Positions 35,063 to 47,842 of a stretch of DNA of 64,000 nucleotides are shown here, piece after piece. The DNA lies in NCBI RefSeq assembly GCF_032854445.1, contig NC_088300.1:12495191-12559190 (forward strand), given 5' to 3'. The notes under the pieces are model-generated. The model was not told the origin of the DNA and searched no databases. It worked only from the letters and a program-made list of their open reading frames with translations. Both the position numbers and the translations under genes were made by a program. Each line of letters starts with the position of its first letter. The first letter of the stretch is position 1. The DNA is from Liolophura sinensis. Lineage: Eukaryota; Mollusca; Polyplacophora; Chitonida; Chitonidae.

Positions 35063-37650
35063 AGAGAAGTAGTAGTATAAAACTAGTTAATATGGCAAAT
35101 ACCATGAGGGCCAGATCTGACTGGACGCATCCGGCCACTGAAATTGTGGTGAACATACGACGATATGAAAAGTGCATGATAAAAATTGCACCCTCAACAA
35201 TTCCATTATTAGGGTCAGTAAGCCCTCAACAACTTTAATTTTCATATGATTTCCCTGGTTATTTAACTAGACTTGCAGAACACAGGCTATTTGCTAGGCC
35301 TGTTTTGCATCCGGTAAATGGACCCTTTTCCTCAGAAATGCTACTGAAAATTTCCCTTCACACATACAAAAAGCGAAATAAAGGAAAGTTTTTAGTCACC
35401 AGTGAAATATTTGAACCCTTTTACAGACATGTTCATGGTAATAAATAGTTGAAGCACAAACCAAACCAATCTATACATTCACTAAACTGTTGTGGATCCT
35501 CTACGCCACCGACGAGTCCTGTTCATGCATCTCATCAAGTTTCTATTTTTAGTGTCCAGGTGTCCGAGTCCTATGGCCGGAAATAGCGCATGCAGCACTA
35601 ATGGCCCACTGGGCTCCAACATAATAGCTAGATTGGCTTGTTTCATGCTTCAACATACACCTTTAGTAGCCCTCCAAATCCACTCTAAGGATGATATACT
35701 CAACTGACCTCTTCATACGTCGATAATTTTGGGAAAATATTTTTAAGAGTGACAAGACATCAACGTTTGATGTGCGAGATGATGTCTTATGGCAGGTCAG
35801 AACTTTGGTCAATCACGGGTGCGTAGCATTCACCTGACTTTTGCCCATGACGCGTAAGTTTTGGCACTTATTTTTGGAATTTTACTACAGACAACCTGAA
35901 TTACACCTTATCGAAAAGCCGAAAATAGAAGGGGGAATACTTGCTTGAAAGTCCGATCTAAGGATGCCTTATATTTACTAATATGCAAAGACCACTGCCA
36001 TCCTTAGCCCCAACAACGTTTGCACCCGATTTTGAAGTATTCAGCTACCTGACTGGCAAAAGGATTGGCAAGATGCTTTTAAAATAACAAGAAATTGACG
36101 CTGTGACTGAGTTTTTTTTTTTTTTTTTTCACCACCAAAGTGTTGACAATGTGTGCATGTGGTGCTCACGAAAACAATAGCTGCACATGTTTAATGAGGA
36201 TGTGGTGACATTGTGAGTAGGGCTGAGAAAGCGAGGTGTTATGGACCTACCACTCGCATAAGTCAAGGAATGAGATAAAACTTGTCCAGAAAACCACTAA
36301 GCCGTCGGCAAATGTAATTCACTTGACATTTGCGGATGACACCATAGAGTTTTCTTGTATTTTCAAGCTCTGTTCCCATATACATATTTTACTATGAATA
36401 GCCTCTCTGCTGTGAAACAGACCTTACTCAACATTAAAAGTTCCCAGCTGACAGAGGAATACCACTCTCTCACTCTCCCCCTACTCACTACCACAATCCC
36501 TCGGTCTCAAAGGGACTCAAAATATATTTTCTGGCAGAAACCCTTGAACATCCGTGACGTCTGGCCTACATGTACGTACCAGTACCTGGATGTTGATCGA
36601 TCGGGGCAGAATTTTCCTTTACTCGATGTAATCCATTATGTTGCACTTCTCAGGGTCTGGGGTGCGGTAATATCATGTTTAAACAGGTTCTAATCTACGT
36701 AATTAGGCCAAGTGCCTAAATCTGGATAATGATCCTTTACGTGTTAACCACATTTGGCAAATTCTGGTATGAGCGAAAGCCGATTACAAGTACAATGCAA
36801 ACAATTTTGTACCGTCATTGCGCCAGAAATGTGTTGAAATTTAGTCAAATTCTGCGAGCAGAATTTGGGGCAGGAGATGGTCTGCATGACTGCTTTGAGG
36901 CTACTCTAGCAAACAAGCACATGCAAAAAAAAAAAAGGTGTTTGTGTCCACAAACCAGGCCCAAAAGTAGTAGATCATCTAATTAGTCTGGTGTATTAAA
37001 ATGGAATTTCACTTTGCACACTTCGGATTCTCTTATTGATGCACTGTTATTTCTACACTGTACTGTCCATCCTACCAAACCAGAAATTTAGAAATATCTG
37101 CAAGTTTTTATACTTCTACATGTATATGTTTGAGGAAACAAAGAAATATTTTGTTTCAATAGGCATATATCACACCACAGCTGTAGTTTCTGTGTTTCTG
37201 TGACATCAGGTCATACTTGTCCTTGTACATCACCCACACTGTGTAAATGTAATATAACACTGTTGTTGTCTTGCTACAGCACTGTGATATTGTCTTGCTG
37301 GCATGGGATAAAACATGTTTGGCCACATCAATTCATATTTTTGTTTTACAGGCAGGACGAATCTTTTCCCAATGTCGAGAGGAGGAGGGTATAAATATAA
37401 AAATAAAACCAACAAATCATCAAACTCATTGGAAATGTAGACTGTCAGAGCAATTTTTTGCCTTTTGGAGAAAACACTGAAAAACAGGAAAATCATAAAA
37501 AGGTCAAGGTCAGACAAAATTGGAAGGTGGATTTTCAATTTTATTTTTATTCCGGTGTGGATTTTTTAGTGTCAGCTGGCTCAACCAACACTAAATAAAA
37601 CTGGTGTAGCCTAATTATGAACTGTTCAGACCGAGTGGGGAAATTTACTT
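35063..37650. other. No recognised gene; poly(T) tract
   Basis: A run of about 19 T lies near 36111-36129. The open frame at 36355-36693 (plus) has no splice sites or motif that I can support. Confidence 0.35.
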
Positions 37651-37654
37651 ATTT

Positions 37655-37720
37655 ATTTTGTTAGTGTTTTATGCCATACTCAGAAATATTTCACTTTCAC
37701 AACGGCGATCAGCATTTCGA
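37655..37720 (-). repeat. SINE A 3'-end fragment
   Basis: On the minus strand, gtgaaatatttctgagtatg and ggcataaaacactaac match the family 3' end. Confidence 0.6.
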
Positions 37721-38510
37721 GTGGGGAAACAGATGTAGATGTACATGTTGACATAATAAAATGTGTTTGTTGACTCATCTTTAAGATGCAATCTGCAGAT
37801 AGAACTCGCTGATACAACAGCAACCCTTCAGAGCACTTTAAATGTACGTGTCAGACAATCTTCCAAACGGCTATCGCTTTCTTTAATCCTCATGCTCTTC
37901 GTGTACAAGAATGTGTTCAAATCAGATCATCATACACTTTGACCACAATGGCCTGTTGGTAGACTGTATCTTGTGAATCAAAGTCAATTCTGAGAAAATG
38001 AGTTTATCCCCTGTTTCCCTCAGGCTATACACTCCACCTCAATGGGACACAACGCAAACAAGCATTAAAACTATTACACACACCTACAGGGGTTTCACTG
38101 TCAGCAGCAAATCTAATTCAACACATCAACATCACAATCTTATTATAAGAAGGATCCACACAGTTTTCTATACAAAAACCTTCTCCAGCAAATACATGCA
38201 CTTCACATACAAGTAGCAGGCCATCATTAACAACATGTTTGTTGCAGGTAACAAGTCATTGTTTTTGAAGTTGAGTCTGTCACATGGTAAATGAACCAAT
38301 GTTTCTTCCGTCTGTCACTTCCACACAGTTGGTGGCGAGAGAACAGAAAAGGGTGATTAGCCCCCTGTACGCCCCCGAAACAAAACAAACAAAAAACAAA
38401 AAAAAACACACCCTTTGCATTATTAAGTTTCTCAGAGATTTGGGTTGCTAATCCACATTACAGTGTCAAAGTCAGTGACATACAGATTGAAGAATTGAAG
38501 ACAACCCCTT
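37721..38510. other. No recognised feature
   Basis: AT-rich intronic DNA. Confidence 0.35.
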
Positions 38511-38514
38511 CATT

Positions 38515-38620
38515 TTCATTTATTTATTTATTAATTTGATCGATGTTTGACTCAAGAAAATGAGATATTCACACTTAAGAATATTTCACTTACGCCGTGG
38601 CGGCCAGCATTAATGGTGAA
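38515..38620 (-). repeat. SINE A 3'-end fragment
   Basis: On the minus strand, gctggccgccacggcgtaag and tgaaatattcttaagtgtg match the family 3' end. It has an AT-rich tail of (atttatt)n type. Confidence 0.6.
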
Positions 38621-40468
38621 AACCTCTTTACTTTTATCCATAAATTGAAATTAAGACAGCATCAGGCAACAGTTGCTACAAACCTTTACTTTCCGTAACT
38701 GTGTCAAAGCATGTTCTTGTCAACCTAACGACTGCTTCTCCGGCTGTCACCTGCATAGCATGGGTGAATGCATTATTTGGGGAACAGTGTTGTGCATTCA
38801 CAGCCTCATAAATAAATGTAACAAATCAGCATGCAAATGTATATCAGTGGTCCAAGCCTCATGCAGGTGGTGTTTCACCCTCACAGAAGAGTTCTATTTT
38901 CCCGCCATGTCATCTAGTAAACCATCAGTTGTACACTTACTCGAGGAAAGGTTTCCGAAACTGACACATTCAAACCTCGTTCTTGCAATTTTGTGACAGC
39001 CTATTAAAGTGTCTGTACATTAGTAAATTTGCGCTGAACAATCTCCAGACATTCTTGATTTGATAAAATGGCGATCATGAACTCAACATGTGCGGATTGA
39101 ACGTTGTGTTCGCGTGGTGAATTTGGATGCCCGTAACCAACTTTGCAAGAATTTTAAAGACTGTGTTATTTCAAGGCTAATTCCATTCCTGCTCACATTT
39201 TTAGGGAACTCACAGTCACGTGTGTAAATCTCATAAGGGTACTTGACAGCTTACAGAATTCAACACTGACCAATTAGATGAACTTATTTTCATCAACCAG
39301 AGCCCCCTGGTAAACAAAAGACTAACATGATTGTGAAATCTCCTGCCAAATCTTGACTCTCAGTTTAGAAGTTCAAAATTTTGCATACTGTTATATGCCT
39401 AGTGAAGAGCCTGTGCATTTTAATTGAGATCATTCAGAGCGCACATTGATAAGGTGTGAAAACATACATATGTACTAATAGCAAAAGTGGGTGAAAACGC
39501 ACTTTCTTATGCCAGGAAACATGTAATGCTGAGTCCAGTTTCCAAGTCAGAGCAGTACAGTGCCTTGTGTTTAAACAATGTTGTGTTCAACTTACGAAAA
39601 GGAAAAGTTGGTAAAAAACAAAAAATTCTTAAAACCCTAAAAATAATGCTGAGTCCACCCCAATTTGGCGGATCAGGCAGGTTACCCGAAACAGACATCT
39701 TTTTAATGACTGCCGCAATATTAACACCTTGGTATATGAAATACGTTGTCATGGAAAAGAATCAGTTGTATATTTTATGTGGAGAGTAAATTAGGACAGC
39801 CTTGCAAACGGAAGATTTTGTACATGTTAACTTATCCGCCTGGAATCAGATTTGATGCACAAGTCCACGGTATCACATCTGCACAGCTCAAAGGTTGAAT
39901 CATACAGAATAGAGACATGCTGGTTCAAAAACTGGAATTAATAGCTTTTAAACGCATTCTACATGATTATGGGACACTGTTTCTGTTTCAGAAGATATAA
40001 CAGGAAAAAAGAATATGCATTCATGTACCATGTACCCAAAAGAGAGCTCACAATTATGTAGGCTGTCAAAGCAAACTAAAATAAAGGAATTGTGGGAGAC
40101 TAACGTCAAGGTGAACACAATGATTGAGACACTTGCAGGATCAGTGGTGATTAATCCGACCTTGAAACATCTGGGGTGAGGGGTGCTGATATTGGTGAGT
40201 TGGCAGTCACAATAAACAGCACAGTGGGTGTTCAACCAACAACACCTGTTTCTGACAGTCAGGGATAAGGTAAGTGATTAAGCAAGGATTTCACATTTAT
40301 GAATACTATCTCTCATAGACACCTGTCTATTACAAACTGAATACCTTACAATGATGAGTATGTAAGTGATTGACAGTCTTCTTGTGTGCAGATAACAGAC
40401 ACAATGTAATACACTACAGCATGGAGAGTCAATCTTACATTTTATTGGAACTTTGGATTTATTAAATA
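38621..40468. other. No recognised feature
   Basis: An open frame at 39487-39789 (plus) lacks conserved motifs. Nothing is called. Confidence 0.35.
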
Positions 40469-40469
40469 A

Positions 40470-41000
40470 CTCGCCTGCAGGAGACGCACCAACGCAAAAC
40501 TTCAGTTTGACACATGCAAATAAACAACTTAAATATTTACTGTAACATGGATTCTAATACAGGTCACGAATGTGGACATTAACACATACATGTATATGCA
40601 GGGCATCAACAGTGGATGATCTCCCCGATCATGTTGTTGAGGTTTACATGTATGCAAAACCAGAGCTCAATAGATGCAACTCCTTTTCAGTTACCTCCCC
40701 TTACACCTACCTTAAAGCTAATTTTTGTTACACACCACAATTGAGTCCTGAAATTTGTCATTTATGGTATCAACCATGGTACACTGTGCCTTACACGTAA
40801 AAAAAGCCTCAGCTCAATAGATGCAGTACGTTTTGAGATGCTCCCTCACATTTATTTGAGCCCTGATTTAAATACGCAAGAGGCTAAGACATGAATTTTG
40901 TAAGATAGGGTAACATGCTTGTACACATATAAGCCCTGAGCTCAATGTATGTAAAGATAATACCTCTAACATTTACCTTAGCATTGCTTTCACTGTGTTC
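40470..41000. repeat. Degenerate tandem/dispersed repeat family C
   Basis: Blocks of the type gcaaaacttcag...acacatgc, gcaaaaccagagctcaatag and agcctcagctcaatagatgc recur about every 130-150 bp at roughly 40490, 40650, 40800 and 40930. They resemble family C at 7785-7925 and 9575-10030. Confidence 0.5.
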
Positions 41001-43835
41001 ATGCCAATACTTGGGGTACAACATTAGCTACACCTGATCTTTGAGCAGTCTGGCAAGCTAACCAGAGCAGTGACCAGTATAATCCTGCCTCGTATGATGA
41101 TGCCCTTCCTTTTCTGGCCATCAAGCATACATATACCCAACAAGCCTATGTAGTGTCTGAGGCCTCAAAGCAAAACTGGTGTGAAATTCAGTATCAAAGA
41201 GATTGTCAAATGCACATTATTTTCAAACTGGATAATCTCATGAGGAGTTTTCAGCATCGTTTACTTGACGCGACACTAAAATATATGGCTTAATGTAAGC
41301 GGCTACAATAAAAAGTGTAAAAATAAGCAATAAATAAACCCATAAAGTTGGGGATCAATGTAGATGTTTATTCTCAGAGACAGACTTCGGATTTTACGAC
41401 ATATGAATCTGTATAGAAACACTGGATACGCAGCAAGCCGAATTAACCCCAAAAGATATTATTATACATGTATATATAAGTGTACATCCACTGAACCAAT
41501 TATATGTTATTTACTAAACAGATTTACATACTTCAATAGCTTTGTCTAGACATAGACGTTTGTGTGTGTGCACAGCCCATTATATAAAGGTCCATGCACA
41601 TGTCGCACAATTTTAATGATTATCATCTATCACTTTCTGCAGTATCACAAGAAAATGGTGTATACTTGAAATAAACAACATTACTGTCAGGCAAATTACT
41701 GTTTCAGTGAAATGGAAGGCTTGAAAGCTCACCCTTAAGGCTTCTCTTGCTCCGATATGGCTTCAGAAAAGGGCCTAGAGGCTTGGGACAAAAAAATAGA
41801 CACTTGTACGTCACCAAGACCACGCCAACATTACAACGTAGAAAACTGAGAATCAAAGATACAAAAAAAACAGAGTGTTTAAAAACCAATTTGAAATACC
41901 CTTTCAAAAGTTTCCCTCTTGGGAAAGATGACCTACATGGGGGTAATTAACACATAATCACTGCACGACCCATGTGTATGAAGATCTGTTCTGGGTAACT
42001 CATTCAAGAGTTTGAGAGAAAATAAATTTCACACTTCACCTGGGGCAGGTTATTATTCTTAATGAGAGAATACAAACTTAAATATCAACTGAGGCATACA
42101 GCCTAACCAATCCGATCTTGAAATTCTTGAAAAGCCTTCCAACTGCATCCAAATTTGATTTCTGCCAACAGTATTTGAACAGTGTAAGATTGCATATCCA
42201 CTAAGCGATTCCGCAAGAATGGCGACTCTAGTTCACTTGGGAGAAAGACGGTAAAGAAGAAGTGTGTGCTTAGCTCTAAGGCCCCTAGCAGGCTGGAAAT
42301 TCCCCCTCGTGTTCTGGTGCATCAAGAACATGCTGGAAATTAATGAAACCACAATAGTCCTCGGCCTGAGGGACACTGGAAACAAACACCAGCAGTGAAC
42401 TAACAATCAGCAGCATTAATTGTACGTTGGTGTTTTGTATGCTAAAAGATGGTCAACCAACGAATGTCGTATCACGTGAGGGTAATGCAGTTGGCACTTG
42501 TGTACAGAGAACGTAGCCCTTTCCTATAAAGCTGTCAGCTAGCCCACTGGGATACAGGAGAACCCTGTGAATGACAGTTGTTAGAAGTTTTGTCACATCT
42601 TAGTGGAAATGAGCACCGTTCTGTCCCTTCACCAGATGAGACCAACTGGTTTATGACATTTTATCTTCTCATTAAGCGACAAGTGAGATGGCAGAAATAA
42701 TCAACCTTCCTCACCATATGTAACCACTCCTCCATGAGCCTGCATACAAATGTAGGGAAGCTGAGAACACACTCAGTCTACTGTCTGACGACTGCTCCAC
42801 CTAGTTCTCATATATACATCAGTGCGGAGCCTAGCTAGCCTGGATGAGATGGGCATTTTAGAATTAGTTTTTATGTGATTTCCTCACAGTATTAAACTGC
42901 TCCTATTGTCCAGTTAAGAATTACTATAAAACAGAGATCAGCACACATCAAGTATGAGTTAAAAGTCAATGCTATCATATGAACATGGTTTATACTTGTA
43001 CTTGCCAATGTCTTCAGCAGTTTGCTTTAAGCACTCAACTTTCTTGTACTCATAAAAATGAACAGCATTATATAATTTACATATTAGATTTCTTCAATAG
43101 GGTTAAACTTATTCAAATAATAAATCAATCAATGTGATAAAAGTGGGTATAAAGTGCAGATCTATCCCTGCAGATGACATGACAAGAAAATCTATGTATT
43201 TTCTAATTTCACCAGGACTCACCAGTGAACAACTGATATCACATATTATGCATTCTCACATCTGTCTGCATCAGTATTGAAGTGAATGTAATGTAAAACA
43301 CTGTAAATAGTTGAGCATTTCTAAAAGTGGATGTTTCGTTTAAAGTTAGTCCAATTTCTGCCAACATGCAAACACATCATGTGAAGGTACACATACGATG
43401 GCAATGATTCCTTCTTTTACCGTAAATCTGCGAAAAGGTTTGACACCTATGTATTCCTCTGCATACTACTATCCAATTTTTCAACAGAAAACAAAACAGC
43501 CACAGCCAGAAGCCTCCCTGAAGAAGGGCAGCAAAGCCTCTCTCTGGACTTGCAGGTTGTTCCCAGAATACAGTCAAAATATCAGTTAGTAAACTGCCTT
43601 GATCCCAATCATTTTGGAGAAACCAGACGTATTAGACAGATTTCACAACTGAATAAACAAACAAAAACATTTCACAACTGATAAAAAAAGCGCTGAAAAC
43701 ACCTCAATTTAATTTTTTAAGCAAAAATTTGCAGAGTTAAATGTTATTGAAGAAAAAAGAACTCGTATATCACTTCCTTTTCACTTCCAAAAAAAAAAGT
43801 TAATTCTCCATGTGAAAAGAAAATGTTTCACCAAC
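41001..43835. other. No recognised feature (start of intron 2 of the B3GALNT2-like gene)
   Basis: Intron 2 begins at 43835 on the minus strand. A plus-strand ATGGCGACTCTAG at 42219, followed 30 nt later by GACG|GTAAAG, looks superficially like a tiny first exon but has no supporting evidence. Everything else is AT-rich and unassigned. Confidence 0.35.
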
Positions 43836-43953
43836 CTTGCACCCGGGGCACTGTTAACATCCTTCATCCATGTTTCGCGGATCACTTGTCGGTGTTCAAA
43901 GTGGTCTCTAGCTGACAAAATACCAATCACAAGGTCATACTTTGGCAGTGTAC
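43836..43953 (-). CDS. B3GALNT2: Exon 2 of B3GALNT2-like glycosyltransferase
   Basis: The exon starts after a strong acceptor (T-rich tract ending TTTTTTGTAG, AG at 43955-43954) and ends GCAAG|GTTGGT (GT at 43835-43834), 118 nt. Joined to exon 1 it completes a GGT codon. The peptide then reads TLPKYDLVIGILSARDHFEH and RQVIRETWMKDVNSAPGA. This is the classic start of a GT31 domain, with the VIGILSAR strand and the R-x-x-IR-x-TW motif, closest to human B3GALNT2 (VVGVLSAR, VIRSTWM). The family transfers GalNAc in beta-1,3 linkage to GlcNAc on O-mannosyl glycans such as those of alpha-dystroglycan, in the ER/Golgi. The alternative donor 5 nt downstream (TTG|GTGAAA) breaks the frame with exon 3, so I prefer the one given. 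Another GT31 subfamily is possible, but exon 3 supports B3GALNT2. Confidence 0.87.
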
Positions 43954-43955
43954 CT

Positions 43956-44730
43956 ACAAAAAAGCACAAAAGCCAGTAATGTAGCATTTCCTGTAGACCA
44001 TAACTCAAAATCTGCAAGCGATAAGATTACCCTCAACAAGCTATTTATGTAGCCAGCAGGGTAATAAATAAGTTGCTTAACCAAAAAAAAAAACAAAAAA
44101 AACATGGTTTTGAATAAAATAAACTGGAACTATACAAGATGCATCTGTAGTTTGGGGTCTTTTTTTTTTCAGAAAATTTTGTGCAAGCTTTGAGCATCTT
44201 CAGAGCAGGAGCACATTGGTTCCCTAAATGTACAAGTAGAGTGATCAAAGACTGAACAGTTTCTTCTTTTGTTTTATTTTTCAGACTGAGATGTGAATTT
44301 ACATGTACATGATTATTAATAAAAGCCTGCTTCTTCACTGCCAGATACCACCTTCATTATTTCTATCAATGAATATATTATTACTATTTGTATTATGTAT
44401 TATTTTCCCTCCAAGGATTTTGGCATGTAATGAACTACAAATAATTCATAAAAAGTCTATTTTCCACAGCCATTTTTGAATGCTATATGCTTTCCTAAAA
44501 GCAGAAAACAAAATAATTTCTTCTCCCCTGCAGCCATAAAAGGTGTGTAGGTGAAAACAGACCATTAATGGATGATAGTGAACAATCATGCAGGACTCCT
44601 ATAAAGTTCTAGACTAATATTCTGACTAGATGTTGATAAAACAGGGTGAAAACACACCTTAATAGTCAAAGACATTTTTATCTGATATGCTTTGTAACTC
44701 CGTAAATCAACTTCTAATGGGGAATTGTTA
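43956..44730. other. Distal part of intron 1, no other feature
   Basis: T-rich on the minus strand towards the exon 2 acceptor (poly-A runs at 44081-44101 on plus). No repeat family was recognised. Confidence 0.45.
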
Positions 44731-44734
44731 CGGG

Positions 44735-46785
44735 CCATGGGCCGACCATGTTAGGGTTGGAAACATAACACGCCACTCATAACTCATACCATGGGCCGTA
44801 CCATGTTAGGGCAGGAAACATAATGTCACGTCACGCGTAACTCATACCATGGTACTCACCATATTAGGGCAGGAAACATAATGTCACGTCACGCGTAACT
44901 CATACCATGGTACTCACCATATTAGGGCAGGAAACATAATGTCACGTCACACGTAACTCATACCATGGTACTCACCATATTAGGGTTGGAAACATAATGT
45001 CACGTCACACGTAACTCATACCATAGGCCGACCATGTTAGGGTTGGAAACATGCCACGTCACTCAAAACTCATACCATGAGACGCACCATATTAGGGTTG
45101 CAAACATAATGTCACGTCACGCATAACTCATACCATGGTACTCACCATATTAGGGCAGGAAACATAATGTCACGTCACGCGTAACTCATACCATGGTACT
45201 CACCATATTAGGGCAGGAAACATAATGTCACGTCACGCGTAACTCATACCATGGTACTCACCATGTTAAGGTTAGAAACATGCCACGTCACTCAAAACTC
45301 ATACCATGAGACGCACCATATTAGGGATGCAAACATAATGTCACGTCACGCATAACTCATACCATGGTACTCACCATATTAGGGCAGGAAACATAATGTC
45401 ACGTCACGCGTAACTCATACCATGGTACTCACCATATTAGGGCAGGAAACATAATATCACGTCACGCGTAACTCATACCATGGTACTCACCATGTTAAGG
45501 TTAGAAATATGTCACGTCACTCATCACTCATACCATGTGACGCACCATATTAGGGTTGCAAACATAATGTCACATCACGTGTAACTCATACCATGGTATG
45601 CACCATGTTAGGGCAGGAAACATAATGTCACGTCACGCGTAACTTATACCATGGTACTCACCATATTAGGGCAGGAAACATAATGTCACATCACGTGTAA
45701 CTCATACCATGGTATGCACCATATTAGGGCAGGAAACATAATGTCACATCACGCATAACTCATACCATGGTACACACCATTTTAGGGTTGGAAACATAAT
45801 GTCACGTCACACGTAACTCATACCATGGTACTCACCATATTAGGGTTGGAAACATAATGTCACGTCACACGTAACTCATACCATAGGCCGGCCATGTTAG
45901 GGTTGGAAACATAATGTCACGTCACTCATAACTCATACCATGAGACGCACCATATTAGGGTTGCAAACACAATGTCACATCACGTGTAACTCATACCATG
46001 GTACTCACCATATTAGGGCAGGAAACATAATGTCACGTCACGCGTAACTTATACCATGGTACTCACCATATTAGGGCAGGAAACATAATGTCACGTCACG
46101 TGTAACTCATATCATGGTATGCACCATGTTAGGGTTGGAAACATAATGTCACGTCACGCATAACTCATACCATGGTACTCACCATATTAGGGCAGGAAAC
46201 ATAATGTCACGTCACGCGTAATTCATACCATGGTATTCACCATATTAGGGTTGGAAACATAATGTCACGTCACACGTAACTCATACCATAGGCCGGCCAT
46301 GTTAGGGTTGGAAACATAATGTCACGTCACTCATAACTCATACCATGAGACGCACCATATTAGGGTTGCAAACACAATGTCACATCACGTGTAACTCATA
46401 CCATGGTACTCACCATATTAGGGCAGGAAACATAATGTCACGTCACGTGTAACTCATATCATGGTATGCACCATGTTAGGGTTGGAAACATAATGTCACG
46501 TCACGCATAACTCATACCATGGTACTCACCATATTAGGGCAGGGAACATAATGTCACGTCACGCGTAATTCATACCATGGTATTCACCATATTAGGGCAG
46601 GAAACATAATGTCACATCACGCATAACTCATACCATGGTATTCACCATATTAGGGCAGGAAACATAATGTCACATCACGTGTAACTCATACCATGGTATG
46701 CACCATATTAGGGCAGGAAACATAATGTCACGTCACGCGTAACTCATACCATGGTACGCACCAAGTTAGGGCTTGAAACATATTT
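44735..46785. repeat. 58-bp minisatellite, ~35 copies, in intron 1
   Basis: The unit is made of accatggtactcaccatatt, agggcaggaaacataatgtc and acgtcacgcgtaactcat. Variants include ggttgg for ggcagg, catcac for cgtcac, and a shorter unit lacking part of the middle (about 45045-45060 and 45275-45295). Larger blocks of several units are duplicated: about 45840-46240 resembles 46230-46590. Each unit holds two short inverted repeats (CCATGG and, in many copies, TCACGTCACG next to CGTAACT). In the sense of the host gene it reads ATATG|GTGAGTACC, a donor-like string. Confidence 0.95.
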
Positions 46786-46789
46786 GTTA

Positions 46790-47331
46790 CTCATATGATT
46801 AAAAGGCAAAACAGGGTGCAGGAGACATAAGCAAAAATACAAGCCTTTAGGTCATAGAAACAATGCACGATTGGATAAACCTTACAAGACAGTCGCGCTT
46901 CCAATTGTCTCAATGTGTGCAATTTTGACTACATTGAACAGCGGTATCTCAATTGTGTATTCCTGTGGGATACTTTATCAATGGATATTTACATTTTTTT
47001 GAGTTGTTTTTAAGCTGTTTATAATTAAGCTTCAAATCAACAGAGTTTGCGACGAGTTTTGGGCTGGGTACCTACTGACTGTTGATGGCATTTGTACAAT
47101 GGAAAGGCATATGAAGAACCCAGATGATCAGGAAAAGTTGGCTACCAGCTTTCTTCTTTACCTTTTTTTTTCTTGAGCTTCTTTTTTTTTTCATAACCCT
47201 ACAACTGAGCCTCTTACACAAATAAGCAAACAGGTGGACCTGCGTCTTTAAGACAGAGTGCTAAGACTCTTCTCTGGGATGTACCAACTAGTACTCACTT
47301 GTCCCATAGAATGCAATTCTGTTTTTACAAT
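46790..47331. other. No recognised feature
   Basis: Intron 1 DNA with T-rich runs near 47160-47195. Confidence 0.35.
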
Positions 47332-47345
47332 TCTGACTTGACACA

Positions 47346-47615
47346 TGGGGCCTCCGCGGCTCAGTCGGTTAGCGCGCTAGCCCAGCGTAATGACCCAGGA
47401 GCCTCTCACCAATGCGGTCGCTGTGAGTTCAAGTCCAGCTCATGCTGGCTTCCTCTCCGGCCGTAAGTGGGAAGGTCTGTCAGCAACCTGCGGATGGTCG
47501 AGGGTTTCCCCCGGGCTCTGCCCGGTTTCCACCCACCATAATGCTGGCCGCCGTCGTATAAGTGAAATATTCTTGAGTACGGCGTAAAACACCAATCAAA
47601 TCAAAAATCAATGAA
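47346..47615 (+). repeat. SINE A, full-length reference copy with perfect target-site duplication
   Basis: The tRNA-like head ggctcagtcggttagcgcgc (box A) and gtgagttcaagtcc (box B) are followed by a conserved body and the 3' end AAATATTCTTGAGTACGGC, then gtaaaacaccaatcaaat. A perfect 14-bp direct repeat, tctgacttgacaca, flanks it at 47332-47345 and 47616-47629. This indicates target-primed insertion. Intact head, body and target-site duplication make it the best copy here and probably a young one. Confidence 0.95.
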
Positions 47616-47629
47616 TCTGACTTGACACA

Positions 47630-47842
47630 AGAATCGTATATACAAACATTTATGCAAAAATTACTCATTTCAGTCACCACAAGCTTAACATGTTTCATGG
47701 GACCTTTGGTAAATATAACAACTGCGAACTGCTGATGGCTTAAATCAAAGAACAAGAGAACAGTTCAAAAATGCCATTTGCATATTGGAGAGGTTGTCTT
47801 TGAAGCTGCAAATTGTGCTCTTGCTGTACAGAGACATCTCCT
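47630..47842. other. No recognised feature
   Basis: Short unique interval between SINE A and repeat D. Confidence 0.4.

Noticed and set aside
42219-42252. ATGGCGACTCTAG with a donor-like GACG|GTAAAG, as a tiny first exon
   Set aside because: Only eleven codons, no homology and no partner exon. It can arise by chance.
47346-47440. A functional tRNA gene
   Set aside because: Box A- and box B-like strings are present, but the head does not close into an acceptor stem and is followed by the SINE body and 3' end with flanking target-site duplications.
47390-47587. Open frame ending in HHNAGRRRISEIFLSTA, also seen at 28029-28214 and 51718-51912
   Set aside because: It is a reading of SINE A. The shared peptide is a shadow of the SINE 3' end.
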